The notes under the pieces: generated by a model
What the model was told of the DNA's origin: nothing
Databases searched by the model: none
The model's input: only the letters and a program-made list of their open reading frames with translations
Position numbers and translations under genes: made by a program
NCBI GenBank assembly: GCA_020062665.1
Contig: JAGUVW010000013.1
Location: 124,001-188,000 of the forward strand
From: Pseudomonadales bacterium
Lineage (GTDB): Bacteria; Pseudomonadota; Gammaproteobacteria; Pseudomonadales; Ketobacteraceae
Length of the DNA: 64,000 nucleotides
Direction of reading: 5' to 3'
Shown here: positions 27,154 through 36,241 of the stretch, piece by piece
Numbering within the stretch: position 1 is the stretch's first letter
How the letters are laid out: every line of letters starts with the position of its first letter

Positions 27154-27513
27154 ATGAAATATCTGTGTCTGGTTTACTACGATGAAAAAGCCATGGCCGC
27201 CATGACAGAATCCGACTGGCTGGCGCTGAACAAGGAATGCATTGCCTGTAGCGACGGTTTGCGGGCGAGCGGGCATTTCATGGCGGGCGAAGCGCTGCAT
27301 CCCACTGCGTCGGCCACAACGCTGCGGGTGCGCGACGGCAAGGTGGCCATCACCGATGGTCCCTTCGCCGAAACCAAGGAGCAGCTTGCCGGCTTTTATC
27401 TGCTCGACGCGCGCGACCTGAACGAAGCGATTACGCACGCCAGCAAGATTCCACCGGCCCGTTATGGCAGCATCGAAATTCGCCCGGTGCGGGAATTGCC
27501 GCGGGAGAGCTGA
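27154..27513 (+). CDS. DGPF/YCII family protein 2
   Basis: The 119-aa protein has the same YCII fold and a DGPFAETKEQLAGF motif (about residues 69-82). The N-terminus MKYLCLVYYDEKAM is typical of the family; an earlier in-frame ATG at 27127 would add nine residues. It lies 64 bases after DGPF protein 1 and likely shares its transcript. Together with the ECF42 gene it forms the known sigma-factor/DGPF association. Confidence 0.88.
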   Translation: MKYLCLVYYDEKAMAAMTESDWLALNKECIACSDGLRASGHFMAGEALHPTASATTLRVRDGKVAITDGPFAETKEQLAGFYLLDARDLNEAITHASKIPPARYGSIEIRPVRELPRES

Positions 27514-27551
27514 CACGCTCAGCAACTGCACACACCGATAGCACCGCGCCA

Positions 27552-27784
27552 GTGGCACCGGGTTTCAACGCCGGCATGGACTACAGCCTTGAAGCCTACG
27601 ATTTCGAACACCTGGGCTGGAAGTATGAAGAAATTCCCTGCCGCCGCTGAACCAGGCTGACGTGGCGAAACGACGCACCTTCAACACCCACGAATTCAGC
27701 CGTGGCAATGAAGGACACGACTTCACCGAAATGCTCACCGATCAGGAGCGCTACGCCATCATTGAATATATGAAAACGCTCTAA
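27552..27784 (+). pseudogene. Decayed C-terminal fragment, possibly cytochrome c-like
   Basis: Two adjacent frames read 'GFNAGMDYSLEAYDFEHLGW' and KYEEIP, then LPPLNQADVAKRRTFNTHEF, followed by SRGNEGHDFTEMLTDQERYAIIEYMKTL, ending at TAA 27782-27784. The end of the second piece (G-H-x-F...Leu-x-x-x-x-x-x-Ala-Ile-x-Glu-Tyr-Met-Lys-Thr-Leu) looks like the C-terminus of c-type cytochromes or di-heme peroxidase-like proteins. A frameshift near 27635 joins the two frames. No upstream heme motif or start remains. It is likely a degraded relic left beside the DGPF genes. Confidence 0.5.
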
Positions 27785-27895
27785 GCTGGCCCCGATCCCG
27801 AGCGGAGCCTGACGCCCACTCGGGATCATCCTTTACTGCAATCGCCGGCGCAGATAGCTACAATCCGCTTGTGTTCATCTGCCCGGCCTGCTGTC

Positions 27896-28738
27896 ATGAC
27901 CTTCACCACCCTGATTCAACCTGCGCAATTGCAAACCCTGCTCGATGCCGGTACCTGCTGTGTGATCGACTGCCGCCATGATCTGACGCAACCGGATGCA
28001 GGCGAGACCGCTTACGCCAACGGCCATATTCCCGGCGCACATTTTCTGCATCTGGATCGTGATCTGTCGGGCGCAAAGAATGGCCGCAATGGCCGTCATC
28101 CGCTGCCGGATGCCGCCATGCTGGCAGCAAAACTTGGACAGCTGGGTGTGCACGGCGGACAACAGGTGGTGGCGTACGACGACAGCGGCGGCATGTTTGC
28201 TGCAAGATTGTGGTGGCTGCTACGCTGGCTGGGTCATGGAGAAGTGGCGGTGCTGGATGGCGGGCTGACGGCGTGGACGCAGGCGGGCCTGCCGGTCAGT
28301 ATTGATCGCCCCGTTCCCACTGCTGCGGATTTTCCGCATCGGATTGCGTTGCCTGTCATCACCGCCGATCAGTTGCTGCAACAATTGTCGTCGCCGCAAC
28401 TGGCGCTGATCGATGCCCGCGCGCCGGATCGTTTTCGCGGCGAGAATGAAACCCTCGATCCGGTGGCCGGCCATATTCCCGGCGCGCGCAACCGCTTCTT
28501 CCGCGACAACCTGGATACGACCGGGCGTTTCAAACCGGCAGCACAGTTGCACGCAGAATTCAGTCAGCTGTTGCAGGACAGAGCGGGAGCGCCAGTGATT
28601 CACCAGTGCGGTTCTGGCGTCACCGCCTGTCACAATCTGCTGGCGATGGAAATCGCGGGGCTGCACGGTTCCGTGTTGTATGCGGGCTCCTGGAGTGAAT
28701 GGTGCAGCGATCCAACGCGACCGATGGTGACGGGTTAA
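27896..28738 (+). CDS. sseA: Rhodanese-like 3-mercaptopyruvate/thiosulfate sulfurtransferase
   Basis: The 280-aa protein has two rhodanese domains (about 5-125 and 150-275). The active-site loop in the second domain is CGSGVTA (QCGSGVTACHNLLAME), the 3-mercaptopyruvate sulfurtransferase type, with the Cys that carries the persulfide. Such enzymes transfer sulfur to cyanide or thiol acceptors. The ATG at 27896 is preferred to an upstream TTG at 27869. It is convergent with the following regulator. Confidence 0.92.
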   Translation: MTFTTLIQPAQLQTLLDAGTCCVIDCRHDLTQPDAGETAYANGHIPGAHFLHLDRDLSGAKNGRNGRHPLPDAAMLAAKLGQLGVHGGQQVVAYDDSGGMFAARLWWLLRWLGHGEVAVLDGGLTAWTQAGLPVSIDRPVPTAADFPHRIALPVITADQLLQQLSSPQLALIDARAPDRFRGENETLDPVAGHIPGARNRFFRDNLDTTGRFKPAAQLHAEFSQLLQDRAGAPVIHQCGSGVTACHNLLAMEIAGLHGSVLYAGSWSEWCSDPTRPMVTG

Positions 28739-28753
28739 TGCGAGCGCACGGCA

Positions 28754-30253
28754 TCATTTCTGGCTGGTCTTCACCAGAATCTCGCGCCGGTTTTCCACGC
28801 CCATCTTGCCGTACAGATTGCGGATGTGGACTTTCAAAGTGTTGAGGGAAATCTGCAGCTGGCGGGCAATGGCTTTGTTCGACAGTCCCTGGCCGATCAG
28901 CTCCAGCACGACTTTTTCCTGCTGGGTGAGCGGTTCAATCAGATCACTCGCAACGGTATCGACCACAAACTCCTGCCCATCGCGTGCACCGTCGAGCTTG
29001 CGCTGCAACGCCGGCACGGTTGCCAGCAGCGGCGCAGGGATCTGCCGCAGCCACTGCAGCCATTTTTCCCGATCCGCGTTGGCAGGCAAGGCCAGATCCT
29101 GTTGCTGCAGCAGTCGCAACGCATCCGGCCAGCGCTGCCATTCCACACACAGCGCCATCGCATCATCCCAGTAGCCATTCTGCTCCAGCCAGGTCAGCGC
29201 CCGCACAATGGCGCCATCACGCAGCAGCACATCACCGCACACAAATCGCTGCAGCAGAAACTGGCGGAACAGTTCGTGATAGCGATACCAGGTGCGATGA
29301 TTATCCAGCGGCATCAGGAACAGATTGAGGGACTCCAGCTCCAGCAGGATGGCCAGGCTGTCGTGACGCTCGTCGATGGCGTTGGTGAGGCCGGCGCAAA
29401 AGCGCTTCACCAATGCGGACTGTTGCAGGAATTGCTGCAGATGAGACGGCAGGTGGGCGAACACTTCGTCCAGCAGATAATCTGCCACATTGCGATCAAG
29501 CCCTTCCCGCGTCAGCAGCGCACTCACTTCGACACCCTGCTGACGCAGGGACAGCGCCGCCAGTTGCAAACCGGCAATCCAGCCTTCGGTGCGCGCACAC
29601 AGGGCATCCACCTGTTCCGGCGTCTGTGGCGATGTCAGCACGGCGGCAAAAAAGGCGCGGGATTCCTGTGCGGTAAAACGTAGTTCGTGAATGCCGAACG
29701 CCATCAGCTGACCGCTGGCGCGCCGTTTTGCCAGTTTCAGATCCGGTTCGCCCCGCGCTGTGATGACGATGCGGATACAGGCAGGCAGGTGATCCAGCAG
29801 CAGGTTGAACAGCTGCAGCAGGCGCGCGTTGTGCAGCACATGAAAATCATCCAGCACCAGCGTAATCGGTTCCCCGGCGCGGTTATTGATGCTGAACTGA
29901 TCCAGATCGTTCAGCAGCGCAATCACCACCTGCTGATAGTCCGGCGTGTCCAACGTCAGCAACTGTTGTTCGGCGTCACGCCCGAGCTCCGGCACCATCT
30001 GGCGCAGCGCCGCCAGCAGGTATTGCCAGAACACACCGATGACGTTGTGCTCCGCGCCCAGGGTCAGCCAGGCAAACGTGTGCGGATACTGGTGCAGCCA
30101 CTGGCTGATGAGCGTGGTTTTGCCGTAACCGGCGGGCGCGGACACCAGCACCAGGCTGCCACCGCCACTGGCCTGCAGACGCTGCAACAGCTGATCGCGC
30201 CGGATTACACCGGCGCGCAAGGGGGGAAGGTAGAAGCGGGTTTTCAGTAGCAT
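28754..30253 (-). CDS. Short MalT-type ATP-binding LuxR regulator
   Basis: The 499-aa protein has a STAND/AAA-type N-terminal ATPase with Walker A SAPAGYGKTTL (about 39-49) and Walker B LVLDDFHVL, a helical middle, and a C-terminal LuxR helix-turn-helix (LTQQEKVVLELIGQGLSNKAIARQLQISLNTLKVHI, described in two pieces). MalT-type regulators are about 900 residues long because a large superhelical repeat domain links these parts; here that domain is almost missing. Regulated genes are unknown. It is divergent from nothing: the neighbours on both sides are on other strands or further operons. Confidence 0.88.
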   Translation of the reverse strand: MLLKTRFYLPPLRAGVIRRDQLLQRLQASGGGSLVLVSAPAGYGKTTLISQWLHQYPHTFAWLTLGAEHNVIGVFWQYLLAALRQMVPELGRDAEQQLLTLDTPDYQQVVIALLNDLDQFSINNRAGEPITLVLDDFHVLHNARLLQLFNLLLDHLPACIRIVITARGEPDLKLAKRRASGQLMAFGIHELRFTAQESRAFFAAVLTSPQTPEQVDALCARTEGWIAGLQLAALSLRQQGVEVSALLTREGLDRNVADYLLDEVFAHLPSHLQQFLQQSALVKRFCAGLTNAIDERHDSLAILLELESLNLFLMPLDNHRTWYRYHELFRQFLLQRFVCGDVLLRDGAIVRALTWLEQNGYWDDAMALCVEWQRWPDALRLLQQQDLALPANADREKWLQWLRQIPAPLLATVPALQRKLDGARDGQEFVVDTVASDLIEPLTQQEKVVLELIGQGLSNKAIARQLQISLNTLKVHIRNLYGKMGVENRREILVKTSQK

Positions 30254-30315
30254 GGGGCAGCCGAACGCAGGACATCGCCTGATTGTGGCAATTCAGCCTG
30301 GCGTGTGCAATCGGC

Positions 30316-32004
30316 TCAGGTGGAATCCCGTTTGGTGGGTGACCACTCGATCGTGCCACCATGATCTTGTGGCTCTGTCGATGCTGCCGCTGCTGCTGTT
30401 GGCGCAACACTCTGTGCCAGTGATTCCTTCGCTGTGGTGCGCGGCTTTTCTTCGCCAAAGCGTACCTTGTCCAGGATCAACTGGTTGTCCACCAGAAATT
30501 CCTTCGCGCCACTGATGCCCCAGCTGTAGTACCAGCCCAGCGTGCTGTTTTCACAAAGTTTGTCGAAGTTGTCGAACAGCTCCCTGGCGGGACGGTCGCA
30601 CTGCAGAATGCCCGGTTCGTTGGCGCGCTCGGCGTGTTCCACCCGCGCCTGATCCGCCGGGTGGGTGTGCCAGTATTGGGTGGTCTCCTCGGCGAGGCCG
30701 GCTTCGATCTGGCGCAGATAATCCTTGGGCATGCGCGCCGACATATCGAGCACTGCGGCAGGCAGGTTGCGCAGCAGTTTGTCATCGGTGTCGAGCGCTT
30801 CGAAATTCACATTCACCGTGATATTCCAGGCAAAACCGAGCTTGCGCAGCGCCATGGTGCTGGCGCGGAACTGCCGGCTGCCCACCACCCGCGCTTCATA
30901 CAGATCGGCGTCGAATTCCATCTGCTGCGACATGGGCCGGGTCAGGCGCAGGTTCAGATCGTACAGTTTGCGGAACAGCGTGCGCACTGCCAGGATCATC
31001 CACCCCGTGGCGGTGAGGCTGATGTGCACAATTTCGTAATCGTACTGTTCCTTCCACTGATCCAGTCGCTTCAGCCAGATGTCATCGCCATAGGCGCACA
31101 TATTCAGCCAGCGACTGACGCGATTGATCCAGCTGTAGGCCAGCATGGAATTGCGCTGGGAAAAATGGCCGAACTCGTGGGCGATGATGCCCAGCAATTG
31201 CTGCACCGTGGTACCTGCCACCAGCGACAATCCCAGCATCAGCGACAGCTTGCCCTTCACCAATCCCACCATGCCTTCGGTGGAGCCGGCAGCGGCATTC
31301 ACCTCCGGTGCGATTTCGATATATTGCGGTGCCGGCACACCGATGGATTTCGCCATGACATCCACCAGCTGGTAGAGCTTTCTGTTTTTCTTGGGATCGA
31401 GGATGTTGGGCTTGGGCGGTTTACCCTGGGGCCAGAACGGATACAGCAGGAACAGCAACAGCACACCACCCACCACCGCCGGCGTGACATAACCGACCGC
31501 CCATTGCAGCAGCAACATTTTGCCATGCAGATCCCAGCCACCCATCAGCAAGCGGTGGCCGCTGGTGAAATACCACAGCAGCGACCACGCCACCAACGCA
31601 ATCAAGCCAAAATACAGCACCGGCGCCACCAGCGACGTGGCCAGCGCAACCGAAAACGATTTGTGATATTCGCGGCTGGTCTGCGTCGGCGCCATTCGCT
31701 GGGCGAACACCTGGTTCAGATAGGCGAACAGATCGTCCTGCTGCTGACGCGCCGATTTTATCTCGGCGGGTTCTTCCACTTCATAGGCTTCCAGTTTCAC
31801 CGCCAAGCCGGCTTCGGTGAACTTTTCGATGTACTGCAGCGCCTTGGGATTATCCAGATCCTTCTTGATGACGATGGCTTTCTGCAACAGGGCGTTGGCC
31901 TGCTCCGCTTTCATCCCCAGACGGGCAAGACCCGTCACCACTTCCTGCGTGGATTTGCCTTTCACCGGCGCTGCCTGCGATACCACCCGAAATTTTTTTG
32001 GCAT
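30316..32004 (-). CDS. Membrane M48-family zinc metallopeptidase
   Basis: The 562-aa protein has an N-terminal cytoplasmic domain of about 110 residues with a heptad-like helical region, two hydrophobic segments near 118-145 and 165-190, and a zinc-binding HEFGH motif (about residues 276-280) typical of the M48 family (HtpX/Ste24/BepA). A third Glu ligand would lie in the following helix ('MEFDADLYEARVVG' region). M48 proteins do quality control of membrane proteins. The 29-base gap to the prolyl aminopeptidase upstream suggests one transcript. Confidence 0.88.
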   Translation of the reverse strand: MPKKFRVVSQAAPVKGKSTQEVVTGLARLGMKAEQANALLQKAIVIKKDLDNPKALQYIEKFTEAGLAVKLEAYEVEEPAEIKSARQQQDDLFAYLNQVFAQRMAPTQTSREYHKSFSVALATSLVAPVLYFGLIALVAWSLLWYFTSGHRLLMGGWDLHGKMLLLQWAVGYVTPAVVGGVLLLFLLYPFWPQGKPPKPNILDPKKNRKLYQLVDVMAKSIGVPAPQYIEIAPEVNAAAGSTEGMVGLVKGKLSLMLGLSLVAGTTVQQLLGIIAHEFGHFSQRNSMLAYSWINRVSRWLNMCAYGDDIWLKRLDQWKEQYDYEIVHISLTATGWMILAVRTLFRKLYDLNLRLTRPMSQQMEFDADLYEARVVGSRQFRASTMALRKLGFAWNITVNVNFEALDTDDKLLRNLPAAVLDMSARMPKDYLRQIEAGLAEETTQYWHTHPADQARVEHAERANEPGILQCDRPARELFDNFDKLCENSTLGWYYSWGISGAKEFLVDNQLILDKVRFGEEKPRTTAKESLAQSVAPTAAAAASTEPQDHGGTIEWSPTKRDST

Positions 32005-32033
32005 GTGCTATTCCTGTCTCGAACCAGAATGAC

Positions 32034-32996
32034 TCAGGCGGAGTCGCCCAGCTTGTGGGCGAACTCGTTGGTAGCCTTCACCAGCGCATCGACGATTCCG
32101 GGCTCGGACGCCGAATGCCCCGCATCGCGGATAATGTGCAACTCGGAATTGGTCCACTCGTGATGCAGATCCAGCGCGTTATCGAGCGGGCAGATCACGT
32201 CGTAACGGCCGTGCACGATGATGCCGGGAATATGCTTGATGCGCTCCATGTTGCGCAGGATCTGATTGTCTTCCAGAAAGGATTTATGCTTGAAGTAATG
32301 CACCTCGATCAGCGTCAGACTCAACGCAGTATGTGGCGAGGTGAAATGATCGATCACGTTGGGATTGGGGCGCAGGGTAGCGCAACGGCCTTCCCAGCCT
32401 GACCAGGCTTTCGCCGCCGCCATGCGCTGCAGTTCGTTGTCGCTGGACAGCAGCTTGTCATACGCGGCGATCAGATCATGGCGCATGTTTTCCCGCACCG
32501 GTTTCACCAGATCGATCCAGTAGTCGGGAAAAATCCGGCTGCAGCCGCCTTCCTTGTAGAACCAGTCCAGATCTTTTTGCCGGCTCAGAAAAATACCGCG
32601 CACGATCAGGCCACGCACGCGGTCGGGATGGGTCTGCGCGTACACCAGTGCCAGCGTCGAGCCCCAGGAACCACCGAACAGCAGCCAGCTGTTTACACCG
32701 AGTTTGTCGCGAATGGTTTCGATGTCCTCCACCAGCGCCTGGGTAGTGTTGTGCTCCAGGCAGCCGTGGGGCGTGGACTTGCCGCAGCCACGCTGGTCGA
32801 ACAGCACGATGCGGTATTTTTCCGGGTCGAAGAAACGGCGGTGATAGGCTTCCGTGCCGGCACCCGGCCCGCCGTGCAGAAACAGCACCGGGATGCCGTC
32901 CGGATTGCCGGACTCTTCCACGTAAAGGTTGTGAGGGGATTGAACGTCGATCCGGTGTTCCTGATAGGGTTTGATGTCCGGGTACAAAACCAGCAT
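32034..32996 (-). CDS. pip: Prolyl aminopeptidase (proline iminopeptidase)
   Basis: An S33-family alpha/beta hydrolase that releases N-terminal proline from peptides. The 320-aa protein shows the HGGPGAG oxyanion motif near residue 40, the nucleophile elbow GGSWGS (Ser about 112) and a late His in DAGHSASE. The start is the ATG at 32996 (MLVLYPDIKPYQEHRI); a frame to 33026 adds ten residues without support. It is upstream of the M48 peptidase gene with a 29-base gap. Confidence 0.95.
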   Translation of the reverse strand: MLVLYPDIKPYQEHRIDVQSPHNLYVEESGNPDGIPVLFLHGGPGAGTEAYHRRFFDPEKYRIVLFDQRGCGKSTPHGCLEHNTTQALVEDIETIRDKLGVNSWLLFGGSWGSTLALVYAQTHPDRVRGLIVRGIFLSRQKDLDWFYKEGGCSRIFPDYWIDLVKPVRENMRHDLIAAYDKLLSSDNELQRMAAAKAWSGWEGRCATLRPNPNVIDHFTSPHTALSLTLIEVHYFKHKSFLEDNQILRNMERIKHIPGIIVHGRYDVICPLDNALDLHHEWTNSELHIIRDAGHSASEPGIVDALVKATNEFAHKLGDSA

Positions 32997-33067
32997 GTAA
33001 AACGCTCCCGCCGATGAATCCAACAATTCTAGTTCATCGGCGGAAGTTTGGTATCACTGAAGAAAAA

Positions 33068-36000
33068 TCAGGCAGTTGCAGTACCCTGGCGGCGCAGCAA
33101 GGCGTAGTACAGCACCGGAATCACCACCAGCGTCAGCAACGTGCTGACGAACAGGCCGAAGATCAGCGCAATGGCCAGGCCGTTGAAGATGGGATCATCC
33201 AGAATGAAAAACGCGCCCAGCATGGCCGCCAGTGCCGTGAGGATGATCGGCTTGGCGCGCACCTGCGCCGCCAGCACCACCGCCCTCTCCAGCGGATGGC
33301 CCTGGGCAATGCTCTGATTGACGAAGTCCACCAGCAGAATGGAATTGCGCACGATGATGCCCGCCAGCGCGATCATGCCGATCATGGATGTGGCCGTGAA
33401 CTGCGCGCCCAGCAAGGCGTGGCCCGGCAAAATGCCCACCAGCGTGAGCGGAATCGGCGCCATGATCACCAGCGGCACCGCATAACTGCGGAACTGCCCC
33501 ACCACCAGCAGATAGATCAGCACCAGCCCCACCGAATAGGCGGCACCCATGTCGCGGAAGGTTTCATAGGTGATCTGCCATTCGCCATCCCACTTGATAC
33601 TGAACTGCTGGGGAAATTCCGGCTGGGCGATGAAGTATTCCTGCACACCTTCCGGCAACTGGCCACGCAGATCGAACATGCCGTAGAGCGGACTGTCCAG
33701 CTCGCCCGCCATGTCGGCAGTGACATACACCACGGGCAGCAGATCCTTGTGATGGATCGCCTTGTCGATGGGCTGCTGCAGCGGTTGCAGTACGCTGGAC
33801 AGCGCCACCAACTCACCGCCGCGGGAACGCACTTTGATGGCGTGCAGATCTTCGATGGAGCTTTGCAGCTCCAGCGGCAATTTGATGCGTACCGGCACCG
33901 GCATTTTGTCGTGGCCGGTGTGCAGAAAAATACTGTCGCTGCCGCCCAATGCAGCCGCCAGCGTCGCCGCCGCATCCTGCTCACTCACCCCCAGCATGGC
34001 GGCGCGCTGACGATCGATGGCGAGCACCCAGCGGGATTGCTCCGCTTCCACCGTGGTGTCAGTGTCCACAATGCCATCCTGGTTCACGAAAATCTGCTCC
34101 AACTGCTTGGCCAGCGCACGCTGAGCGTTGTAATCGGGGCCGTAGACTTCCGCCACGATGGGCGACAACACCGGCGGGCCGGGCGGCACTTCCACCACTT
34201 TCACATTGGCGTTGAAACCGGCGCCGATTTTCTGCAGCGGTTCGCGCAGGGACAGCGCAATGTCATGGCTGGCGCGATCACGGTGTTGCTTGTCTTTCAG
34301 ATTCACCTGGATGTCGCCCTGATGGGGCTGGCTGCGCAGATAGTATTGCCGCACCAGGCCATTGAAACCGATGGGGATGGCGCTGCCGCTGTAGAGCTGC
34401 AGGTTATCCAGTTCTTCCACTGTCACCAGATAGTCTGCCAGCGCCGTCAGCACATTGTGGGTCTGCTCCAGCGGCGTGCCTTCCGGCATATCCACCACAA
34501 TCTGCAGTTCGCTCTTGTTATCGAATGGCAGCATTTTCAGCACCACCAGCTGCCACACCACCAGCATGCAGGCCAGCACGATGGCACCGATCAATCCAAA
34601 CCCCAGCAGATAACGGTTGCGCCGGTTGTGCTGGCCCAGAAACGGTTCGATCACACTGGCGAAAAAGGTCACGCCTTTGTCGTGATGGGCGGCAGCGTGG
34701 CCCTCACCGGCGTGCTTGAGCAGACGCGCGCTGAGCCAGGGCGTGACAGTGAACGCAATGATCAGCGACAGCAGCATGCCCATGGATGCATTGATGGGAA
34801 TCGGGCTCATATACGGACCCATCAATCCCGTCACGAACGCCATCGGCAACAGTGCAGCGATGACGGTGAACGTAGCCAGGATCGTCGGCCCGCCCACTTC
34901 ATCCACCGCGTGGGCGATGCGATCGATAAAACTTTTCGAGGCATCCCCCAGATGGCGGTGAATGTTTTCCACCACCACGATGGCGTCATCCACCAGAATG
35001 CCGATGGAAAAAATCAGCGCGAACAGCGACACACGATTCAGAGTGAAGCCATAGGCCCAGGACGCAAACAACGTCACCGCCAGCGTCAGCAGCACGGCAG
35101 CGCCCACCACGATGGCTTCGCGCCTGCCCAGGGTGAACAGCACCAGTGCAATTACACTCAGGGTGGCAAAGATCAGCTTCTGGATCAGCTGATTCGCCTT
35201 GTCATTGGCGGTGGCACCGTAGTTGCGGGTCACCTCGATATTCACACCCTGGGCAATGTGCGTGCCCTGCAGACGCTCCACATGCTGCAGAATCAGGTTC
35301 GCCACATCGATGGCATTTTCGCCGGGCTTTTTGCTGATGGTGAGCGTCACCGCCTGGGCGTTACCCCTGTTATCAGCGCTGCGCCAGGACACGATCTGGC
35401 CACGATCAGCTCCCGTCATTTCCACACTGGCCACATCCTGCAGATACACCGGCTGATCACCGTGCAGTGCCACCACCAGCTCACCCAGCTCCTCCGGGCG
35501 CGACAGGAAAGTGCCTGCCTGCACCGCAAGGGTCTGATTCAGATTTACCAGCGCTCCGGCATGACGGGCGAAATGATTTGCCTGCAGCGCACGCTCCAGC
35601 TCGCCCACTGTCAGATTGTGCGCTGCGAGCTTGGCGGGATCGAGCGTCACTTTCACAATCTTCTGATCGCCGCCGATGGTCGCGATATTGCGCGTGCCCG
35701 GCAGACGTTTCAGCTCGCTTTCCAGCGACAGCGCCAGCTGTTGCAGCGCGGTGGCATCCCACTCCGGCTGTTCGCTCCACAACGTCAGCGCCAGAATCGG
35801 CACGTCGTCGATGCCCTTGGGTTTCACGATGATCTGGCCGATGCCCAGATTGGGCGGACGCCAGTCGAGATTGGAATAGATCGCGTTGTACAGACGCAGC
35901 AGCGCGGTCTGCCGCGGCACACCCACCTCGAACTGCACGGTGAACACCGCCATGCCCGGCTGCGACACGGAATAGATGTGCTCCACTTGTTCGATTTCCG

Positions 36001-36241
36001 CCAGCACCTGTTCCAGCGGCAGCGTCACCAGGTTTTCCACGTCGGCAGCCGCCGCACCGGGGAACGGCACAAATACGTTCGCCATGGTGACATCGATCTG
36101 CGGCTCTTCTTCTCGCGGGGTGATCAGCGCCGCGAAGATGCCCAGGCCCAGCGCCACCAGTGCCAGCAACGGCGTCAGCTGGGAGCGGACACTGCGCCCG
36201 GCGAGCGCGCCGGAAATTCCCAGTCTGTCACTCATGGGCAT
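33068..36241 (-). CDS. RND efflux pump inner-membrane permease
   Basis: The 1057-aa transporter has the two-fold AcrB-like plan: a first membrane helix, large periplasmic loop with a Pro-rich ITPREEEPQI segment, helices with the charged DDAIVVVENI motif in the fourth transmembrane helix, then a repeat of the same plan. The motor Asp residues look intact. An atypical His-rich loop (GHAAAHHDKG) lies in the middle. It belongs to the AcrB/CusA superfamily; the substrate cannot be read. It overlaps the adaptor gene upstream by 14 bases. Confidence 0.94.
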   Translation of the reverse strand: MPMSDRLGISGALAGRSVRSQLTPLLALVALGLGIFAALITPREEEPQIDVTMANVFVPFPGAAAADVENLVTLPLEQVLAEIEQVEHIYSVSQPGMAVFTVQFEVGVPRQTALLRLYNAIYSNLDWRPPNLGIGQIIVKPKGIDDVPILALTLWSEQPEWDATALQQLALSLESELKRLPGTRNIATIGGDQKIVKVTLDPAKLAAHNLTVGELERALQANHFARHAGALVNLNQTLAVQAGTFLSRPEELGELVVALHGDQPVYLQDVASVEMTGADRGQIVSWRSADNRGNAQAVTLTISKKPGENAIDVANLILQHVERLQGTHIAQGVNIEVTRNYGATANDKANQLIQKLIFATLSVIALVLFTLGRREAIVVGAAVLLTLAVTLFASWAYGFTLNRVSLFALIFSIGILVDDAIVVVENIHRHLGDASKSFIDRIAHAVDEVGGPTILATFTVIAALLPMAFVTGLMGPYMSPIPINASMGMLLSLIIAFTVTPWLSARLLKHAGEGHAAAHHDKGVTFFASVIEPFLGQHNRRNRYLLGFGLIGAIVLACMLVVWQLVVLKMLPFDNKSELQIVVDMPEGTPLEQTHNVLTALADYLVTVEELDNLQLYSGSAIPIGFNGLVRQYYLRSQPHQGDIQVNLKDKQHRDRASHDIALSLREPLQKIGAGFNANVKVVEVPPGPPVLSPIVAEVYGPDYNAQRALAKQLEQIFVNQDGIVDTDTTVEAEQSRWVLAIDRQRAAMLGVSEQDAAATLAAALGGSDSIFLHTGHDKMPVPVRIKLPLELQSSIEDLHAIKVRSRGGELVALSSVLQPLQQPIDKAIHHKDLLPVVYVTADMAGELDSPLYGMFDLRGQLPEGVQEYFIAQPEFPQQFSIKWDGEWQITYETFRDMGAAYSVGLVLIYLLVVGQFRSYAVPLVIMAPIPLTLVGILPGHALLGAQFTATSMIGMIALAGIIVRNSILLVDFVNQSIAQGHPLERAVVLAAQVRAKPIILTALAAMLGAFFILDDPIFNGLAIALIFGLFVSTLLTLVVIPVLYYALLRRQGTATA

